Part shown: piece after piece, positions 27,894 to 37,011 of the stretch
Position numbering within the stretch: the first letter of the stretch is position 1
Layout: every line of letters begins with the position of its first letter
Assembly: GCF_017916325.1 (NCBI RefSeq)
Contig: NC_090148.1
Coordinates: forward strand, 122,501 to 170,000
Length of the DNA: 47,500 nucleotides
Direction: 5' to 3'
From: Leishmania martiniquensis
Taxonomy: Eukaryota > Euglenozoa > Kinetoplastea > Trypanosomatida > Trypanosomatidae
Program-made: the position numbers and the translations under genes
The notes under the pieces: model-generated
Seen by the model: the letters and a program-made list of their open reading frames with translations, nothing else
The model's database searches: none
Told to the model about the DNA's origin: nothing

Positions 27894-28721
27894 CTAGCTC
27901 TGCCGCTGCGAGTGCTTGGCGTACGCCTCCATCTGCTTCTGGAGCTGGTCCATCCGTTGCTCCAGCGCTGTGTAGTCGGCTGCCGCCATCTGCTGTCCGT
28001 CCGGACCGTAAATGGGTGCGTAGCCTCCTCCCAGGATGATCAGTGGCTTCGTTGCCCGGAGCAACTTCGCCGCTTCGCTGTCCATGTCCGACGGCTGGTC
28101 GCCCCCTCCTTGTAGCCCTGTCGCTGTACTCTCGAGCAGGCGATAGTTCTCCTGGTCCAGTTCCCTTGTCGGGAACAGCGGGTATTCCAGACGCAAGATG
28201 CGCTCGGCATATGTGTCGGCGAAGTCCCCGTAGAGGTGCTTTGCCAGGTGCCAGTTGTGGTAGACCGTTTGCTGGTAGGATGGGGCATGTACCATCAGGT
28301 GGGTGAGTTCCAGTGTGGCCTTATCCCGGTCTCCCGAGAAGATGGTGTATGCTGCCAGCATCGTTTCAACCGGGGTCAGCGAACGGGATCGTGCCCGGAC
28401 GATAAAGCTCTGTCGAATCCGCTCTTCCGTCTCGTCCTCGTCGATCTCCTTCAGTATCCTAGTCCGTGCGCGTTCCACCTGTCGCATGGGGACCTTCCAG
28501 GGATAGATTTTACACTCGGAGTCGAACTCGATGGTGCTCACAATCCGTCCCTGGTCGCCCGCGCTCCCCTCGGTGACTGCTCTCTCCATCACCTCCATCA
28601 GCACACTCGCCCTGGCACGAAACGTTTCCTCGTCGACGGCCCCCATCTCCCTGAGGCGTCCCAGGTTCTCGATGCATTGCCGCACCTCTTCTGCCTTCGT
28701 AGGTTTATAGTCCAAGGACAT
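27894..28721 (-). CDS. Retroelement Gag-like ORF1 protein
   Basis: A 275-residue protein from a true ATG at 28721, first in the element, in frame 2. It is largely helical and charged, starting with KPTKAEEVRQCIENLGRL. The middle part has VETMLAAYTIFSGDRDKATLEL and YHNWHLAKHLYGDFADTYAERI. The C-terminus is a short coiled-coil-like stretch, LEQRMDQLQKQMEAYAKHS. No CCHC zinc knuckle and no catalytic motif are seen. Assignment as Gag rests on position and general character, not on homology. The 3' half overlaps an open protease frame in -1, but I found no canonical XXXYYYZ heptamer in the overlap. Confidence 0.55.
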   Translation of the reverse strand: MSLDYKPTKAEEVRQCIENLGRLREMGAVDEETFRARASVLMEVMERAVTEGSAGDQGRIVSTIEFDSECKIYPWKVPMRQVERARTRILKEIDEDETEERIRQSFIVRARSRSLTPVETMLAAYTIFSGDRDKATLELTHLMVHAPSYQQTVYHNWHLAKHLYGDFADTYAERILRLEYPLFPTRELDQENYRLLESTATGLQGGGDQPSDMDSEAAKLLRATKPLIILGGGYAPIYGPDGQQMAAADYTALEQRMDQLQKQMEAYAKHSQRQS

Positions 28722-30401
28722 GGTTCACAGTGATGGTTGGATGTAGGGGTCAATACAGATCGTTTTTTTCCCCGAAACTATTTCGTGAAAGGTGATGGTG
28801 GCGTGGAGGGCGAGAGGGCTTCGCTGCTTCACCGGGTATCCACCGTTTGCGTGCAGAGCACTCATGTGTGTGCAGGGGAGACGGTGGGAAAACGCAGAGC
28901 GAGAGGTAGAGTCATCATCCCGCACACAAGGTGGCGTCCACGCGTGTCCGGTGCAGTGCAGCCTGGTCAGCGAGCCGGGCCTCCGGTTCACCTCCGCCCC
29001 ATCTGGCGGGGCAAAAAACGCATCGAGCTCTGTTGTCCGATTGGCAAGCGCACCCTACATTACCCGACACGCTCTAACTTCACACGGTTGGGTTTTTTTT
29101 TCTTGTACCAAGGCCGCCCTCTTAAGCCCCTCCGCGAAAATTAGGCACCCCTTTTCCACAACGCCACCCACAGCCTTGGACCCAACGGCCTTTTGTAATC
29201 TAAGCAAAGGCGTCGTTCACGAGATTTAAACACGCAGCCCAATGCCCCTAGCGGCTTCACTTCATCAGAGGCTTGGGAACGCGTTAAAGGTTACGCCTGA
29301 AGGAAACCATCTTGCTCTTCTCCCTGACCCCTTTTTACCCTCGAAAAAACACAGCGCTACAATGCTCAAAAAACACACGCTTGGCCCCGCAAACCCCACT
29401 TTGGAAGTAAACAGAGACGCCAAACGGCCGACCCCCATGCCCGCACGGCATTCTCCTGAGCCACACCCTTCGGCTGTGAACGTACCTGCCTATGCGCCGC
29501 GTGAAAATAAGCACTTCACTTCAGATAGTGTACAGCGATGAAATCATCAAAATTCTTCCTAAACATAGATTCCAAAGACCCTACCCTTTCTTTCATTTTC
29601 AGGAGAAAAGATCTTATGTGAAAGCCACCCGTGTCCCACGCCCTCCCGATGCCTTTTCTTTGACCGCTTTTTTTGAATCTCCTTCATCCTTAATGAAACC
29701 CCCACTACTGCTACGCTCTACTTTTTTGAGCCTGCAATTCCATCCATCAAAAAAGCAAACCACATTTGTCGAGCACCCTAGACACAGTACCCAGAATGTT
29801 TTCGAGACGCATCAATACAGACACATGAAAAAGGCGCGCCATACATTCAAACAAAAAGCGGCTGCCGCACGGCTTCGGTGGTGAGCGCGCGTGGAATAAC
29901 TTCTGTGAGACTGACTGGAAACCTTTGCGAGCTGGGGAAGCGAATCATCTCGTGGCAGCCGCTTGGCGGTGTAGAAAACAGGCGCCAGCCGCAGCCACCC
30001 GGCTTCCAGACCACCGGCTGCGCTGATCATTGCCCGTGGATTTGCCTTACCCCCTCGGCAACTGGGCGCCAATGAAGCCCCGAGATGGGCGCGGCCCGAA
30101 CGCGCCGCGCCCGCGCCCGCATGGCTTAGCGCACCGCGGCGCTTTTACAAGGGCGCTGAGGGGGTTCAGCCCAGACCCGGCCGCTTCCCGCTGAGTCACG
30201 CGGTTGCCGCACGACCGTCGCGCCCGCGCTCGCCAACACCAAAAAGGATTCGCGACAGCTGGGTTCGCATGGGGGCGCCCAGGGCCGCCTGATTGACACC
30301 GTCGCGGTGGACTCGCCGAGCGCGGGGCTCGGCAAATAACTGCTCTGCCCCGCGCCTTCGTCGCAGAGGGTCCCACACCCTTTGGGGAACCCACGTGGGC
30401 A

Positions 30402-30438
30402 GGGACGCATGACAAGCCGCGCTGCCGCATGCGTGCCC
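30402..30438. repeat. Imperfect inverted repeat in the GC-rich core
   Basis: Arms GGGACGCATG (30402-30411) and CATGCGTGCCC (30428-30438) pair with one bulge around a 16-base spacer. It could form a hairpin in single-stranded DNA or RNA. Confidence 0.6.
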
Positions 30439-31235
30439 TCTCGGTGGGGGGCGCTAAACTGGGCGGGGGCTGCCCTCCACCCTTGCGGACAGCAGTGCCA
30501 GCAGGCACGGCAGCGCCGAATTCTCCCATTCCTTCAGCCCCCTTGCTGCCGGCAGATCGCGCAGCACGCGAAGACGTCGGGGCGGTGCCGCGCCTGTGGC
30601 TTGCCGCCGCCGTCTTGGGAATGCGGCGGTGGGGCTGAGGCGGGCGGGGCCAGGCGTGGGCGTGGGCGCCGCTGTTTGTGGGGCTCAGCACGGGCCCCTC
30701 GCCGGGCGGAGGAGGGCGGGCGGCCAGGTATGGGGGTGCACGCGCGCGCACAAGCGCCTATGCGTCGGCGCCGCCGGCCCGTCACAGGCTCCTCTCGTTT
30801 GGATTCGCCTCTGGCCGCTGCGCATGAAAGCGGACCGCCGCCGCGCTGGGCGATTTGAAGAAATGTTCGCGCCGCAGAAGCGGACGCCAGCTGTGTGTGC
30901 CTTGAAGATGGCAACTGGTCTTCGACATCCTCAACATCGCTCCTAATGACCCGCGCACCAGGCCTCATGGCTTCCGCCCCCGAGGGGGACGCTGAGCGCG
31001 ACCGGCCTGGATGAGGGAATCCCGCGCACACTTGCCCGCACGGCGCCGATTCCGCCGCGGTGGGCGGCTGAAAGGGGTGAAAGGCGAAGGGAATAAACGG
31101 CCATGCTGCCGCATGGCGCGGCTGGGCGGCAGAGGCGTTGTTTTTGGGGGCGCCCTTCGCGCTGCCGGGGTGGAAAAGGGGGCTGGCAGAGCGGGCTTCT
31201 CGGGGATGGGTTTGGTTTTTGGTGCGGCCTCATTC

Positions 31236-31244
31236 GGGGGGGGG
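31236..31244 (+). repeat. G9 tract in the G/T-rich flank
   Basis: Nine G in a row on the plus strand, in the sense strand of rightward transcription. Similar tracts lie at 31481-31489 (G9) and 31738-31745 (G8). They fall within the G/T-rich zone just upstream of the rightward cluster. Confidence 0.8.
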
Positions 31245-32446
31245 TGCACGTGTAGTGGTTTGTGGTTCATTAAGTATGTCGTGGTAAGTCTTGCCTTTGG
31301 GGTGGTGGCTGTGGTTGTTTCGGATGTTTTCGTTAGTGTGTGGTGGGGTGTATATATTTTAGTAGGGGCTTTTGTGTAAAAGATAGAGAATAGGGACGCG
31401 GGTGTGATGGGAAGTCAGTTGGGGGTGGCGAAGGGGTTTGTTCGGCCCGCTGTGACGAAATGTGGCTGTACTGATATACCGGGGGGGGGCCTGCTGTCTT
31501 GATGTTTTTAAAAATTTTTTCCGGCGGGGTGGGGTGCTTGTGGCTCATCGGAGGGTTGCGGGGCCCATTCGGAATGCTCGGAGTGTGGTGCTTGTTTGTT
31601 GCGGGGTGTGCGATGTGTGATGGTGTAACGTGTAGGGCGGAGGGGGCGAGAAGAGTAGAAATGCAAATAGGTGGTGATAATGCGTTAGTGTGTTCGTTGC
31701 AATAACGTTGATGTGTTCGCTTGGTATCCGGGTGGGCGGGGGGGGCGCCCTTAATGGACGTTTTCTTTTCTCGGAGCACTGATAACAGAATATTAAGATG
31801 ACGGTGTCTTGACTGATCTGCGGGTAGCGTGGTTATTGTCCGTATAGTGGTTGTGATCAGGCGGAAATGGTGTGGCGGTGGTGAAGCGGGCTGGCCATCG
31901 CCCCGTGAGTTGGGGGTTTGCATGCTGCTATGGTAAATGCCCGTTTTTGCGGAGACTACCTGAGCGACTCTTCTTTTTTCCTCCTGCTGTGAACCTCGGA
32001 TACTCATGCCATGATGCTTAGCAGCTGTAATGGAAGGTCCCTGTTGGGCGGTGGAAGAAGTGACTTCTTGTTTCAATGTGTCAACGTGAGAGTAGAAAAA
32101 AAACGAGCGGGCTCAAATAATACTTTTTGGAGGCATGAATTGCTGATTTTAGTCGCTCATCATTAGAAAAAGGAAACTGGAAGACACAAAAAATTAAGTT
32201 GAAAGTAAAGCGAAAGCATGCGAAAAAAAAATTGGCCAGGCGCTACTAGAGTCTACATGACAGGTTCGTTTAGTGCGCTACACAAGTTGCATTAATCCTT
32301 TCGCTTTGCATCTCCCATTTGCGATATTGGTCGTACTACAATTAAAAAGAGGTTTAGTCAATGATGTCGTTGAATTCGACTTTAAATTTCTCCATAAACC
32401 CTTGAAGCTTTCATTTTCTCCTTCCTTAACTCTCGGCTGCTTTGGC

Positions 32447-32448
32447 AG
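32447..32448 (+). promoter_or_regulatory. Possible spliced-leader acceptor for the C2-like gene
   Basis: A pyrimidine-rich stretch (TCATTTTCTCCTTCCTTAAC) is followed by TCGGCTGCTTTGGCAG. The AG is only 4 nt before ATG 32453, so the true site may be further upstream. Confidence 0.4.
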
Positions 32449-32452
32449 AGTC

Positions 32453-33946
32453 ATGATTTCTGGATTTGTCGAGTTCGAACTGTTGAGGGGAAAAAACTAC
32501 CCTCAGTCAGAAGACGATCCGAACCCATGTACGACCCAGGCCACTGTAGCAGTAGTTGATGCATTGACAGGTGCATCTCTCTCGACTGCGCAGTTGTCAT
32601 CTATTCAGCAAAACTCGAATGCTCCATTTTACAATGACACATTGAGTTTCAGGGTGGAAAACGCACCTGAAAATATATGTTTTTGTATTACAGTGCGTGA
32701 ACACTCTCGCAAAGACGCGCCGTTCGTTCTTTTTCATGGCAAGCAGCTTATAGGTCTCTCTAAGGTAAAAGCTAAGCATCGATTCTTGATTCCTCTCCTC
32801 TCAGAAGAGCATGCTGAACAGACTGAAGTCGGCCTAGACTCATTGGATCTTGAAAACGCCGGGACCATACCGTTCTTGAGCGCGCGTATCCACTTTATCA
32901 AAGATAAAATATTGGACACGACTGATCCGTACTCCGACGTGGATGTATCAAACAAACAAATATCCCTTAATGGCATCAATCAACTGGTTCCAGAGGGGAC
33001 TCAGTACGTATGGCTAAGACTCAAAACCGACAAAAATTGGACCAATTCATATCAATACGAGCTCTTGGTTTCCTGGCGGTCTCGTGCCCCTTTAGAAGTG
33101 GAAACTCAGGCAACCGCGAAGCCGCGAAAGGGCACTACTGGCGGTATGGCTGCGGCTGCGGCACGGGAGCAGGATTCGATACGAACCGTGGGAGACATTA
33201 TCACCAAAAAATGGTGCTGTCACCGCACACACCAGGCACTCACGCGAGTTTGCATTACTGCAGAGAAGTACGGCAAAAAGATCACCGATCTTACATTCAC
33301 ACCGAAGGAAGAAGTGGAGTTTCGCACCAACAAAAGAGAGCGCTGTGTTTTGCTCGAGCAAATTTGCAAAAAAAGGCTGGAAGACACTGCTAATAGCAAT
33401 CTTCGAGACTGGCTCAACAGGATATGGGTTCTTTTTGTCACTGGAGTTGACAACGATCCTGCGGGGCCGCGGGTGTTGAGTTATGAGGTTCGAAAAGCTG
33501 TACATGACGCCCAATTTACAGAGGTGGATGCAATTATTCTGCAAGCGTGCCTTTTGTTTTCTTTGATTCCCTCTCTGAAATACGAAGCATGCCAAGCTCT
33601 TTCCGAGTCCGATTATAGAGCTGCTCCGTTTGAAAAACTTAGAGAGCTTACCGGGTTCGAGGCTTCGCAGTGTTCTGTGACACCGTCACAGGAGCAGTTC
33701 ACTCATGTTTTTATTTCGTTTGTTGGGTCGCTTCTTGAAACGCTTACTGAATCAGAGATTGTGAAGGCTGCAGCTGAGTTCAAGAGTGCCGTATGGGATG
33801 CTCAACAGCGCATTGCCAAAGGTGCGAAGAGCACAATCGGTCCTCACAGAAGGAATTACGATGCGCCGATTCTTAAAGGCAACGGGATTCATATTGAGCA
33901 TTTGGACAAGCTCGGGCGTCGCAAGCAAACGCCGAAATTCGTTTGA
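32453..33946 (+). CDS. Conserved-type hypothetical protein with C2-like N-terminus
   Basis: A 497-residue protein and the first gene of the rightward cluster. ATG 32453 is the first ATG: the open frame extends to 32273, but that leading codon is GTG. The N-terminus (MISGFVEFELLRGKNYP, then ATVAVVDALTG, then APFYNDTLSFRV and CFCITVREHS) has the beta-strand rhythm and the Asn-Ala-Pro-Phe-Tyr-Asn-like middle of a C2 domain, which binds membranes or proteins. The acidic Ca-binding loops are not clear. The second half is mixed alpha/beta and helical (LLEQICKKRLED, DWLNRIWVLF, AIILQACLLFSLIP), with no family I can name. There is no signal peptide or membrane helix. It is more AT-rich than genes further right. 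Confidence 0.65.
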   Translation: MISGFVEFELLRGKNYPQSEDDPNPCTTQATVAVVDALTGASLSTAQLSSIQQNSNAPFYNDTLSFRVENAPENICFCITVREHSRKDAPFVLFHGKQLIGLSKVKAKHRFLIPLLSEEHAEQTEVGLDSLDLENAGTIPFLSARIHFIKDKILDTTDPYSDVDVSNKQISLNGINQLVPEGTQYVWLRLKTDKNWTNSYQYELLVSWRSRAPLEVETQATAKPRKGTTGGMAAAAAREQDSIRTVGDIITKKWCCHRTHQALTRVCITAEKYGKKITDLTFTPKEEVEFRTNKRERCVLLEQICKKRLEDTANSNLRDWLNRIWVLFVTGVDNDPAGPRVLSYEVRKAVHDAQFTEVDAIILQACLLFSLIPSLKYEACQALSESDYRAAPFEKLRELTGFEASQCSVTPSQEQFTHVFISFVGSLLETLTESEIVKAAAEFKSAVWDAQQRIAKGAKSTIGPHRRNYDAPILKGNGIHIEHLDKLGRRKQTPKFV

Positions 33947-35121
33947 CAAAGTATCGGGCTTATCACACCGACAGTGTCTTGGTCTTTAAAAAAATAGTTT
34001 ATCTCCACCTTATTGATGGAGCGCATGTACGATAACGTAAAAGACAGTATTGCCAGTTGTTCTCATTTAAAGGTTTGATTCCAAGGAAAAAAAGGGCATA
34101 GCAAGTGTTGCGCGATAGGCTAAACAAGAAAAAATATTTTGCTGTGTAGACATAGGTCACAAAGACACCAGCAAAGGGGCCTTTTTTCCATATGTGCAAA
34201 AGCTTTCTCTTTCCACACTTGGTGCTCTTTTTTTCCTCATCCGCCTTCTATTACTGGTATTTTTTTTCTGATTGTGGTGGCCACCTTCCTATGGTATCAG
34301 GGTCCAGTACTCACTGTCTGGGGAGCCAACACCCTGCAGTCTGCTCTTGGGTACCTCTATGGGCTCTTGGTATCGGTGGGCAGTTCTGGGGTGACGCGGC
34401 GCTGAAAAGACTTGCGGTTGTCATGATGATCGGACGAATGCACCACGAATCGTCTCGGGGTCGATTACATGTGTCAACTCCATTTTCGCCACATTAGTTA
34501 CATACCCTTGGTTCTGAGCGTAGCAGCAGATCCAGACACCGCTATATGCAGCTGAAATGCGATGCGTTGAACGACTCCGAACGACGTTGGTGGGAACAGC
34601 TCCTCGACATCGCCGCAGCGCAGTATATGAAGGTTAGCTGTTGTTGTATATCTCTTAGCGTGTTAGTAGAATGAAACGCCCAGAAGCAATGCTAATTTAT
34701 TATTATTGTGTTACCAATTCCTCGATGTAGTTGACATAGTGTTAAGAGCTCAAATGATAAAGAAAGCAAAATTCTAGAAAACCGATCTTGGCGGGAAAAA
34801 AGGAAACAAAAGGTTTACATTGTAATGCAAGCCATCAACTTGGAGTATGAGAGAGAGCTCAGATCACAGCACTATCTCTTAGGACCCCGCTAAATCACTG
34901 CCATCAGATCAAGAAGACTGGATTTACTCGCACGGCTGCCAACAGCTGCTTATGCATTTTTTCTCTGCCATCTACCCTTTCGAACTCTAACATCTTTTTC
35001 TCATCTTGTGAAAGACACACAGGAGGGTCTTCTATGCAAGCGCAGCAAACATTTTCGTTCTCTCGCTGCGCGTTAGTGCAGCTGTTCACCCCCTTTTCAG
35101 TCACTTTTCGAGCACCGAGCA
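33947..35121. other. Intergenic region, no gene seen
   Basis: AT-rich spacer of 1.2 kb between two plus-strand genes. Homopolymers (A7 at 33989-33995, T-runs near 34180 and 34260) and a short (TTA)n stretch near 34690-34706 are present. Open frames are below about 100 codons and lack domains. Confidence 0.6.
35099..35100 (+). promoter_or_regulatory. Spliced-leader acceptor for the membrane protein gene
   Basis: TTCACCCCCTTTTCAG ends 21 nt upstream of ATG 35122. It has a strong pyrimidine tract and a CAG. Confidence 0.65.
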
Positions 35122-37011
35122 ATGTTGCCAGCTACAAGTACACCTCGACTACTCCTAACTGTAGGTGGTGCTGTCTTGCTGCTTTGCAGCGCGGTCTCGG
35201 CTGTTCGGGTTGGGGTGACAAAGTGTGGTGGAACCATTCCAATCGACAGCCTGTATCTTCTTGACCCTGTTTGGTCCACTTCACCCTCTCGCAGCCTAAT
35301 TGAGAGGCTAAGCAACGGCTCTCTGATCTTTGAAAAACGATATGCTTCTGCAGAGCTTAGAGAGCAGATAGTGATGGAGTCTGGTGCTGACCTCAACGCT
35401 ATGACCATCTTCGAGGTTATACCGGCGGCTGGCGAAAGCAGAAGTGCCTCCGGCTCGTTGAGTGCCAGCGGGCAGTGCATTGTCTCTCTCGACCCTCTGG
35501 CTGCCGCCATGGATGGAGTGGTCTCCCGCGGTGCACGCATCACATTTCTTAACGCGGATCCTGCCAAGATAAAGACATGCCCCTCGGTCTTGAATGTCTC
35601 TCTGCAGCCACGCCAGGGGAATGCGACCTCGGTTTACTTTGCTAGAGACAATCCCACGCATTCGAACTCGATCACATTGGTTAGCGCCTCCGACGTTACG
35701 TGGCCGCTAACCCTTACCTTCAGCTCTGAATGCACACTTCAACTTATTCTCCTCTTGAATCGGTATGGGGCAATCGACCGATGGTACGTATGGATTCCAA
35801 TGACTGCTTACACTGGCGTAGTGGTAGCTCTTCTTCTTTCGGTCGTTCTACTTCGTTTGCGACTCCGTGCGCACGTTGCCAGCTTCTGCTTGTTTTTAGT
35901 TTTCCTAGGGTTTTTCGGTTCTTGCGTTGGCCTTGTTGTGGAGGTGCTTCAATGGCAGAGCTCGGTGGCAAGGCTTTATCCTTTTCCCGACTCCGTCACG
36001 CTTTACTGTTGTCTTTGCGTGCTATACATACTGCTGTTCATCCCTGTTCTGTACCACAAGGGAAACATCACAATTCTCTCTATGGGGGTAACTCGGCTCA
36101 TCGTTTTCGGCCTCAACTGTGCCCTGTGCATCGGATATTGGATAATGGGTTACGTAATTTTGGGTTCTCTGGCAGTACTTCAGTTTCTGATCACCAATTT
36201 TATTCTCACCTACTACTACGCCTACGTCTCAGTGTATCTGCGACGCACGATGAAGGGGACGTCGTCTCTGCCCAAGTTTTCGGGTAGCTTTGTGTATCTC
36301 TGGTGCGCGCCTGTCACACCGTTCGCATGCTGTGCGTTGATGTACTACGACCTGTACCTGCTTACTCACAGCAACGCGGAAGGCGATGCCGCAACAAACC
36401 GCTTGAGGTATGTCGTTCGTGTCTACAGCACACAACTTTCAGTACCGCTTCTCTTTTTTCAGAATGTGTACGGGGTCGCGCTCCTGGCAACGGCGAGTGC
36501 TTATCATACGCCTCTCGTCACGCTCCTTTTTGCAGCTCTTCTTCTCTGTATTGTGCACGCTATTTTTGTGGTCGAACAGTACACAAGAGAGTGGGTGCGG
36601 TGGCGCCGACTCGGCAGCTCATTTGGGTTCTGCGGGTGGATCTCTCTCTCTGCCGTCATGAAGGCACTCCTTTCCCCGAACTACGAAGCGAAAGTTCCGC
36701 AATGTGCTTTGCGGAACGCGTCGCCAGCGGACAGCTTGTCTCCTCTCAATGCACAACGAGCTCCTCCACCTAATCAGTTTGAGGGAGGTATCGTTGCATA
36801 TCAGACAGGAGAGGCACTTTTCACCCCTTCAACAGAGAGCGATGGAACCGAAGTGGTTTTCCCGCCTCCTCCGTCCTCTCAGCATTGGGGCGACAATCAT
36901 GGGCCGACGTACCAAGGACTTCCCACAAGTAGCCTGGCAGGAATCACTACCCCACCTATTCGAGATATCGAAGACGGTATGGAGTACTGGCCGAACAGCG
37001 TGGAGCGGTAG
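35122..37011 (+). CDS. Polytopic membrane protein with signal peptide, unknown function
   Basis: A 629-residue protein from a true ATG. Residues 1-27 (LLLTVGGAVLLLCSAVSA) form a signal peptide. About 190 residues follow that should face the lumen or outside, with several N-glycosylation sequons (NGS, NVS, NAT) and a few Cys. Next come seven or eight membrane helices, for example TAYTGVVVALLLSVVLLRL, SFCLFLVFLGFFGSCVGLVV, LYCCLCVLYILLFIPVL, YVILGSLAVLQFLITNFIL and LVTLLFAALLLCIVHAIFVV. A Pro/Ser-rich cytosolic tail of about 110 residues ends the protein. A luminal domain followed by a seven-helix bundle recalls GOST/lung-7TM trafficking proteins, but I see no diagnostic motif, so the family is open. 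Confidence 0.7.
   Translation: MLPATSTPRLLLTVGGAVLLLCSAVSAVRVGVTKCGGTIPIDSLYLLDPVWSTSPSRSLIERLSNGSLIFEKRYASAELREQIVMESGADLNAMTIFEVIPAAGESRSASGSLSASGQCIVSLDPLAAAMDGVVSRGARITFLNADPAKIKTCPSVLNVSLQPRQGNATSVYFARDNPTHSNSITLVSASDVTWPLTLTFSSECTLQLILLLNRYGAIDRWYVWIPMTAYTGVVVALLLSVVLLRLRLRAHVASFCLFLVFLGFFGSCVGLVVEVLQWQSSVARLYPFPDSVTLYCCLCVLYILLFIPVLYHKGNITILSMGVTRLIVFGLNCALCIGYWIMGYVILGSLAVLQFLITNFILTYYYAYVSVYLRRTMKGTSSLPKFSGSFVYLWCAPVTPFACCALMYYDLYLLTHSNAEGDAATNRLRYVVRVYSTQLSVPLLFFQNVYGVALLATASAYHTPLVTLLFAALLLCIVHAIFVVEQYTREWVRWRRLGSSFGFCGWISLSAVMKALLSPNYEAKVPQCALRNASPADSLSPLNAQRAPPPNQFEGGIVAYQTGEALFTPSTESDGTEVVFPPPPSSQHWGDNHGPTYQGLPTSSLAGITTPPIRDIEDGMEYWPNSVER

Larger units (their letters stand above)
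22939..28721 (-). mobile_element. Tyrosine-recombinase retrotransposon, TATE/VIPER-like (coding extent)
   Basis: Four coding modules follow one another on the minus strand: Gag-like (28721-27894), Ulp1-like cysteine protease (about 27.7-27.1 kb), tyrosine recombinase (catalytic part 25826-25437) and RT-RNase H (about 25.35-23.58 kb). Recombinase plus RT plus RNase H without an aspartic protease or DDE integrase defines YR (DIRS-type) retrotransposons. The order Gag, YR, RT-RH matches the kinetoplastid VIPER/TATE group rather than DIRS1, where YR comes last. No module has an internal stop, so the copy is recent or under selection. Termini could not be set: I found no inverted or split direct repeats by eye between 22.0-23.1 kb and 28.7-29.9 kb. 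Base composition is clearly more GC-rich than the flanking Alba region, a sign of separate origin. It lies in a divergent strand-switch region, in the same direction as the leftward cluster. Confidence 0.85.
28722..32452. other. Divergent strand-switch region between retroelement and rightward cluster
   Basis: I find no protein gene in 3.7 kb. Four zones are visible. Zone one (28722-29040) is mixed and likely holds the retroelement 5' end. Zone two (about 29040-29880) is C-rich and G-poor on the plus strand; for example line 29641-29700 has about 20 C and 6 G. Zone three (about 29880-31200) is very GC-rich with many CpG. Zone four (about 31200-31760) is G/T-rich; line 31261-31320 has about 22 G and 6 C. 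After 31760 sequence becomes AT-richer up to the first rightward gene. Open frames in zone three reach 230 codons but are Pro/Arg/Ala/Gly-rich with no domain. Because genes leave this region in both directions, it should contain Pol II transcription start sites for both clusters. Confidence 0.7.

Noticed and set aside
29068..29095. Weak likeness of CTCTAAC...GGTTGGGT to 22942-22957 (CTCTAAACCGTTAGGT) as retroelement terminal repeats
   Set aside because: Only scattered matches with gaps. Too weak to call a terminal repeat without alignment to other copies.
30110..30175. tRNA-like look: TGGCTTAGCGC resembles a box A and GGGGTTCAGCCC resembles a box B about 40 nt later
   Set aside because: No acceptor stem pairs, no sensible anticodon stem-loop, and the box B lacks the GTTCGA core. 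It is chance in very GC-rich sequence.
30047..30751. 234-codon minus-strand frame and overlapping plus-strand frames in the GC-rich core
   Set aside because: Pro/Arg/Ala-rich composition is the same in several frames, with no motifs. Stops are rare simply because GC is so high.
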